Assembly: GCA_003024985.2 (NCBI GenBank)
Contig: PXIH01S0014399.1
Length of the DNA: 11,081 bases
DNA from: Euperipatoides rowelli
Lineage: Eukaryota; Onychophora; Udeonychophora; Euonychophora; Peripatopsidae
Direction: 5' to 3' (one strand)
Positions 7,271 through 11,081 of the stretch are shown piece after piece; position 1 is the stretch's first letter; each line of letters starts with the position of its first letter. The notes below the pieces were generated by a model. That model did no database searches and was not told the DNA's origin. It worked only from the letters and a program-made list of their open reading frames with translations. A program made the translations under genes and the position numbers.

Positions 7271-9610
7271 TCATCATCCAAAGCTTTAAAAGTTTTTTTT
7301 ATACATTATGAAATACATTATTTTGGATATTAAGTATTGCCAAATTTCCCTTTCGTTTTAATATACCATTTTCTATTTAGTAATTGCCTTTAATATTTCC
7401 TTCGTAATGCCAACTGTAGACTGTAGCCTATTTACAATATTAACATTCCTATGATAGTGATTTTAACAAATACTGTAAATTAATATACAGTATCAGAATA
7501 GCATTGATACTGTATTACTGAGTTAAATTATTAATTTGTAATTATTCCTTGTTGTGATAAACATTATAATAAATAGTATCTCTATCCTATACTTAGAATG
7601 GAAGTTACACTAATTTGTATAACTTGCAAAACAGAATGCTTTCACTAGTTATTCTAATGTACTGTAGGTATGTGGCCATAATTTTTCCTCCTTAATAGAA
7701 AGTGAAAATTTGTCTATTCAATTTTCTGCAAGTCAAAATAAGCTACACAATTAAAATAGAAAATTTCCTTTTTTTTTTAAATATATTTAATATGGAATTA
7801 AAGATTGTATATACAAAAGTCTTATAACTTCAGTAATCATATTATCTAGCCAACTATTTAAACTTTTTAACGATATAAAAAGTGCTTATTCACTATTGAG
7901 ATAAGAAAGATTTTAATAGATTATTGTTTAATTTATATATTGTTTTATTGTTTTTGAACATTTATTATGAAAAAAATCCTCATTTTCCATTACCATAATT
8001 GAGATAGGGCCTAATCATCCCTTATATGACAGCACATGGTATGTATAAGTCACATAACTGTTTGAACGGTCACTGCTTTCTTTCATCTCTTAGCCTACTT
8101 TGGGCATACTGTAAAGAGAATTAAATTTCTCTTACAATGAGTAGAAGAGGAAATGACTGCTGTCCAATCATCTCAAATGTTTATTTAATGAAGAGATTAT
8201 ATAAGCATGATTACAAAAAAAAAGATGGTGTGCTATCTGTCACTCTTGCATGCATGGGATATAATTATTGAAGCATTTAGTTGGGTCTGCAGGTTAATAT
8301 ACTGTAATACTTTTTACACCATTACTTTCTGTAATAAATATTTAAAAAAATAATGTTTCGTCTTTATTAAAGTAGCTTGTAATATTTTTCTTCAATTCTT
8401 ATATTGAATCCCTATATTTTTTGTATATATTTTTATTCTGTTAGCTAATAGTATTCAAAACCTGCAGTCTCACAGGGTAATCTTTATCCACAGACTCCTA
8501 GTAACCCTAGGTTTAAGGCAAGGTAACTTCTTCCTATATTGTTAATACTTGTTGCAACTGCTCAAGGCAGGGAATGCTTCCAATACTGTATCCATCACGC
8601 TTTAATTTCACATTTATGATCAAAGGAAGTTCTCTGCATATTATTTACAGTGTTCAAATTTAAGTCCTGGCCATTTGTCTAAGATAGGCTGCAATAGGAC
8701 AGGTTAAATAATTACCATAGTGGTCCTGTGTTCAAGTTGGCAGAATTTAAAATTATAACATAACACATGTTTTAAATAAAACCAATTTAGAATATTTTAT
8801 AACAAACCAGGGAAAGATACATAAATAATTTTTAGGAGACATTGTAAGTGCATAGAGTTCATCTAGCCTACTTCTCTCCCCTCCCCTGCAAAAATAATGA
8901 TTAATTACTTTTACATTATTTAACACTAATACAGAATAAAATGGATTGCTTAATACTGAAACAAAGTACCTTTTATTTAGTGGAAAGGGGACATTAGTAT
9001 CTACAGTAGGTTCTCCCTCTTCCACAAAAATTTGAAATAATTATTTCCTTAAAATTTGATGTTTTGTTAGTCTAGTGAGTCATTACTTTTATCACTTGAT
9101 AATGGTCTCAAAGATTTTACGGAATTGTATAAAAACTAATTAATTTATAACTATACTGGTTTACAGTTTTTTTTTTTTAAGCCTTTCACACAAAAATGAG
9201 GGCATTGTTTAACTTGAGTTTTTAAAATGTTAATATATTACTTATACAAGATTTAAAAAATATTTATACTTGAAAGGAGGATGAAAAGTCCTATAAAATT
9301 TCCCTTACCATGTATTTTTTGCAAAAATTCATGGGTGCACTCTTAATTGGGGCATAAATCAATGGCTAGATAAAATATTGTGGGTTAAGTTTTCACTTTG
9401 GCTAAATTAATATTTATAAATTTGAACACTGTATTGAATAGATTTTTACTTTTTGTATATTCTCTATGTACATATTTGATCCCTTCCCTGTATTATATTT
9501 ATTTTTTGTAGCAAAAAAACATTACTATTGGATTTTATGATGATTCCTAGGATAAGATTGAATATTGATCATTTGCATAAAGTCTTAATTTATATCATTT
9601 TTTTTTCAAG

Positions 9611-9681
9611 CTCGAGAACATGTTAATTATGATATTAAAGATGGTGTTGCAATTGTTCGGTTTAACTCCCCTAACTCAAAG
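9611..9681 (+). CDS. HADHA exon (human exon 3 equivalent): start of mature trifunctional enzyme alpha subunit
   Basis: This exon encodes the first residues of the mature alpha subunit of the mitochondrial trifunctional protein, which hydrates long-chain 2-enoyl-CoA and oxidises 3-hydroxyacyl-CoA in beta-oxidation at the inner membrane, in complex with HADHB thiolase. It is bounded by acceptor TTTTTTCAAG (AG at 9609-9610) and donor AAG|GTAAGA. It starts with the last two bases of a split codon and ends on a whole codon. Translation: REHVNYDIKDGVAIVRFN then SPNSK, aligning without gaps with human [23 protein letters not shown]. The VAIVRFN-SPNSK block is the first strand and turn of the crotonase fold; NSPNSKVNTLS across the next junction is specific to this subunit rather than short-chain hydratases. 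Length (71 nt) and both phases agree with human exon 3 as I remember it. The gene continues past the window. Confidence 0.95.
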
Positions 9682-10293
9682 GTAAGACTGATTACTGTAT
9701 ATATTTGATAACATTTATGATCACAATGGAGCAATAACATAAGTTTATCTGTATTGTATAGGGAAAGGATATTAAGCTACTGAGTTCATTATGTTGTTTT
9801 ATTGTTATGACATACTGTAGATCTTTTGTACTTGTCAAAGTTTGAAAAACTATATCTTTTCATTTTGAATTGTTAACTTCTATCCTAGTCTAAAACCTAG
9901 AGTTTTCCAAAACAACATTTTTGCCAACAAAGTCATCCACTTTTGGTATTGTATCTATAAATATTTGAGCCTACAATTACAGTTTCAAAAAAGGCCATAT
10001 CCCAAGATGCTATACTTCCCCTATCTGAAAGTTGATTTATTTAGCCTTGTCCTTAGGTGAATATTTATGCTTGTATGAGTAGGGTTTTTAATTATTTATA
10101 TATTTTAATTCCGAGGTGTAAATTTTCCAATATTTTAAATTTCTTTTAAAAAAATTCTTAGAATTTGCCTTTATAATTTTAATTGGAAGTCATAAATTTG
10201 ACCTCCATTTCTTATGTCAATTTTTAAGTAATAAACAGAGGACACACATCTTTGTACTTTTAAAATAATTTTAATTTTTTTAAACATTTTCAC

Positions 10294-10309
10294 TTTTTTT
10301 TTTTTTTTT
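10294..10309. repeat. T16 homopolymer
   Basis: Sixteen consecutive T just upstream of the 10317-10399 hairpin. It could mark a retro-inserted tail on the minus strand, but no target-site duplication is apparent. Confidence 0.8.
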
Positions 10310-10316
10310 CCAAGAT

Positions 10317-10399
10317 TTCAATTTATCAGTGAGTAGTCACCAGGACTCCCTTCCCATCTACTATAGATGGGAAGGGGGTCCTGGTTGTCACTGATTGAA
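10317..10399. repeat. Intronic foldback with GC-rich arms
   Basis: The core left arm ATCAGTGA plus CACCAGGACTCCCTTCCC (10325-10357) pairs with GGGAAGGGGGTCCTGG plus TCACTGAT (10367-10395). The tip is CATCTA-CTA-TAGATG. A 4-nt bulge (GTAG-type) and about two mismatches interrupt it. TTCAAT and ATTGAA extend the stem outward past a second small bulge. The arms are strikingly GC-rich for this intron. Candidates are a young foldback MITE, a miRNA-like precursor or a structured intronic element. Confidence 0.85.
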
Positions 10400-10790
10400 G
10401 AATCAATGCAACAATGTAAAATTTTACATTTTGTTATACCTGGCTACAACAAATTGGATGACTTTATTTTCTTTTTCGATTAATATCAGAACAACATTTA
10501 ATAATCATTATTCCTGAAAAGGATGTAAAATTTTAAAATATTACCATAAGTTTACAATTTATTTAATAAAGTAATATTGCTTTGTCTTCTATTGCTATGT
10601 GAATTTGTACATATTGTATTATTTTAAATTAGGCATTCTTACATCATTAATCATCCTTTCTCCTATTAAAATTGAATTAAATTTTAAAATTTTTGTACTT
10701 GTAAAAGATTACTAGAATTAAATTTAAAAAATAATTTCTTCAGTGAAATGTTAGAAGAAAAAGAAGATATGGTATCAATAATGTTTTTTT

Positions 10791-10850
10791 CAACAAGGTA
10801 TTCTATATAAACAGTAAGCCTATATACTGTATATATAGAATACCTTGTTG
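10791..10850. repeat. Near-perfect 60-nt intronic hairpin
   Basis: The left arm begins CAACAAGGTATTCTATATA and continues to ACAGTA. It pairs with TACTGTATATATAG and on to AATACCTTGTTG: 26 pairs with one mismatch, around an 8-base loop (AGCCTATA). The outer 19 bp are perfect. It lies 40 nt upstream of the next exon. The inner part contains the recurrent TACTGTATATA and AGCCTATA words, so it may be a small foldback mobile element of a family common in this genome. Its size and single-mismatch stem also resemble a miRNA precursor. Confidence 0.9.
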
Positions 10851-10890
10851 TGAAGTTACTGTTAATTTATTTATTCCATTTGGCTAATAG

Positions 10891-11024
10891 GTAAATACTC
10901 TCTCAGCACCAGTTCAGAAAGAATTTGAAGATATTTTTAGCGAGATTACTTCAAATTCTAGTATTCACAGTGCTGTTGTTATTTCTTCAAAACCAGAGTG
11001 TTTCATTGCTGGAGCAGATATTGG
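10891..11024 (+). CDS. HADHA exon (human exon 4 equivalent): crotonase core with oxyanion-hole motif
   Basis: The acceptor is GGCTAATAG (AG 10889-10890) and the donor is TTGG|GTAAAT, cut after 11024. There are 44 whole codons plus two bases (GG, so the next residue is Gly). The sequence runs [19 protein letters not shown], then [17 protein letters not shown], then CFIAGADI. The VNTLS start, the amphipathic helix [10 protein letters not shown], the strand SAVVIS and FIAGADI follow human HADHA (VNTLSKELHSEF..., [18 protein letters not shown]) without gaps. In crotonases the backbone of AGAD supplies one half of the oxyanion hole that polarises the acyl-CoA thioester; the two catalytic glutamates lie in later exons outside the window. 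Gly after AGADI, where human has Asn, is what I recall for Drosophila. The 134-nt length equals human exon 4 as I remember it. There are no stops or frameshifts. Confidence 0.95.
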
Positions 11025-11081
11025 GTAAATAGCATATATTATATATTTTTTCTATTGTTTATTATTAATAACTGTTATAAT
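11025..11081 (+). other. Start of the next HADHA intron
   Basis: Donor GTAAAT followed by AT-rich DNA to the window edge. The intron is in phase 2. The remainder of the hydratase domain, the 3-hydroxyacyl-CoA dehydrogenase domain and the stop codon are outside the window. Confidence 0.85.

Larger units (their letters stand above)
5383..9610 (+). other. Presumed HADHA intron upstream of the 71-nt exon
   Basis: If the donor at 5383 is right, this is a 4.2-kb phase-1 intron ending in a good acceptor (long T run then TTTCAAG). Most of it is AT-rich and featureless. GC-richer patches are at 5435-5625 (contains TTTATT at 5458-5463, a polyadenylation signal if read on the minus strand, and an open + frame of 61 codons with no recognisable content), 6540-6860 and 7081-7280. 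TACAGTA/TACTGTA and TAGCCTA words are scattered through it. Even if the 5' exons are wrong, the stretch from about 7300 to 9610 shows no gene on either strand; the minus-strand open frame at 8753-9025 starts with GTG and has no recognisable content. Confidence 0.45.
9682..10890 (+). other. HADHA phase-0 intron with two foldback hairpins
   Basis: The donor is GTAAGA and the acceptor is TTTGGCTAATAG, whose pyrimidine content is modest. The intron is 1209 nt and AT-rich. It separates NSPNSK from VNTLS, at the codon corresponding to human Lys60, where human HADHA also has a phase-0 intron. It contains two inverted-repeat elements (10317-10399, 10791-10850), a T16 run (10294-10309) and TACTGTA words at 9693 (12 nt after the donor) and 9814. 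No further coding sequence is seen. Confidence 0.9.

Noticed and set aside
8753-9025. 90-codon open frame on the minus strand
   Set aside because: It starts with GTG, lacks any recognised motif and has no splice or promoter context; most likely chance within the intron.
1-11081. CRISPR array, bacterial operon, rRNA or viral integration
   Set aside because: No spaced direct repeats, Shine-Dalgarno-led gene strings, rRNA signatures or viral coding domains were seen; introns and composition show nuclear eukaryotic DNA.

Overview
This is AT-rich eukaryotic nuclear DNA. It has long gene-free stretches, consensus GT-AG introns, homopolymer runs and two single unresolved bases (n at 4212 and 4940). 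Two exons at the right end are clearly the start of the mitochondrial trifunctional enzyme alpha subunit gene (HADHA) on the + strand. The protein reads closer to invertebrate, especially arthropod, homologues than to vertebrate ones (for example Gly follows the AGADI motif). I infer an invertebrate, perhaps an arthropod such as a crustacean. The species is not determinable by eye.

Layout. 1-1990: AT-rich DNA with an ATACTGTATATA-type palindrome (83-148), a small CpG-bearing patch with three TGAC-type sites (190-245), an ATT microsatellite and a 203-bp candidate MITE (1186-1388). 1990-3546: a decayed DNA transposon with ~25-bp terminal inverted repeats starting GGGGAGAGTGGG, flanked by a TA target duplication. 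It carries several extra internal copies of its GGGGCAGTTTCATACA end motif and the frameshifted C-terminal remains of what looks like a pogo/Tigger/jerky-class transposase (2533-2960). 3549-5100: AT-rich spacer with CA and TA microsatellites.

5105-5225: the most promoter-like spot. It is a CpG-bearing patch in CpG-poor DNA with a CCAAT box, an NRF-1-type TGCGCA half-site and paired CRE-like sites. Just downstream are two candidate short exons (5163-5241 and 5332-5382). Their phases fit each other and the certain exon at 9611, and together they would encode a mitochondrial targeting peptide of about the right length. They are predictions only.

9611-9681 and 10891-11024: the two certain HADHA exons (71 and 134 nt). 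They encode the start of the mature enzyme and the crotonase fold through the FIAGADI oxyanion-hole motif; the rest of the gene lies beyond the window. The intron between them holds two foldback hairpins (10317-10399 and 10791-10850), the second with a 26-bp stem and one mismatch. Two words, TAGCCTA/TAGGCTA and TACTGTA/TACAGTA, are scattered throughout far above chance, often side by side.

No rRNA, convincing tRNA, CRISPR array or bacterial-type operon is present.
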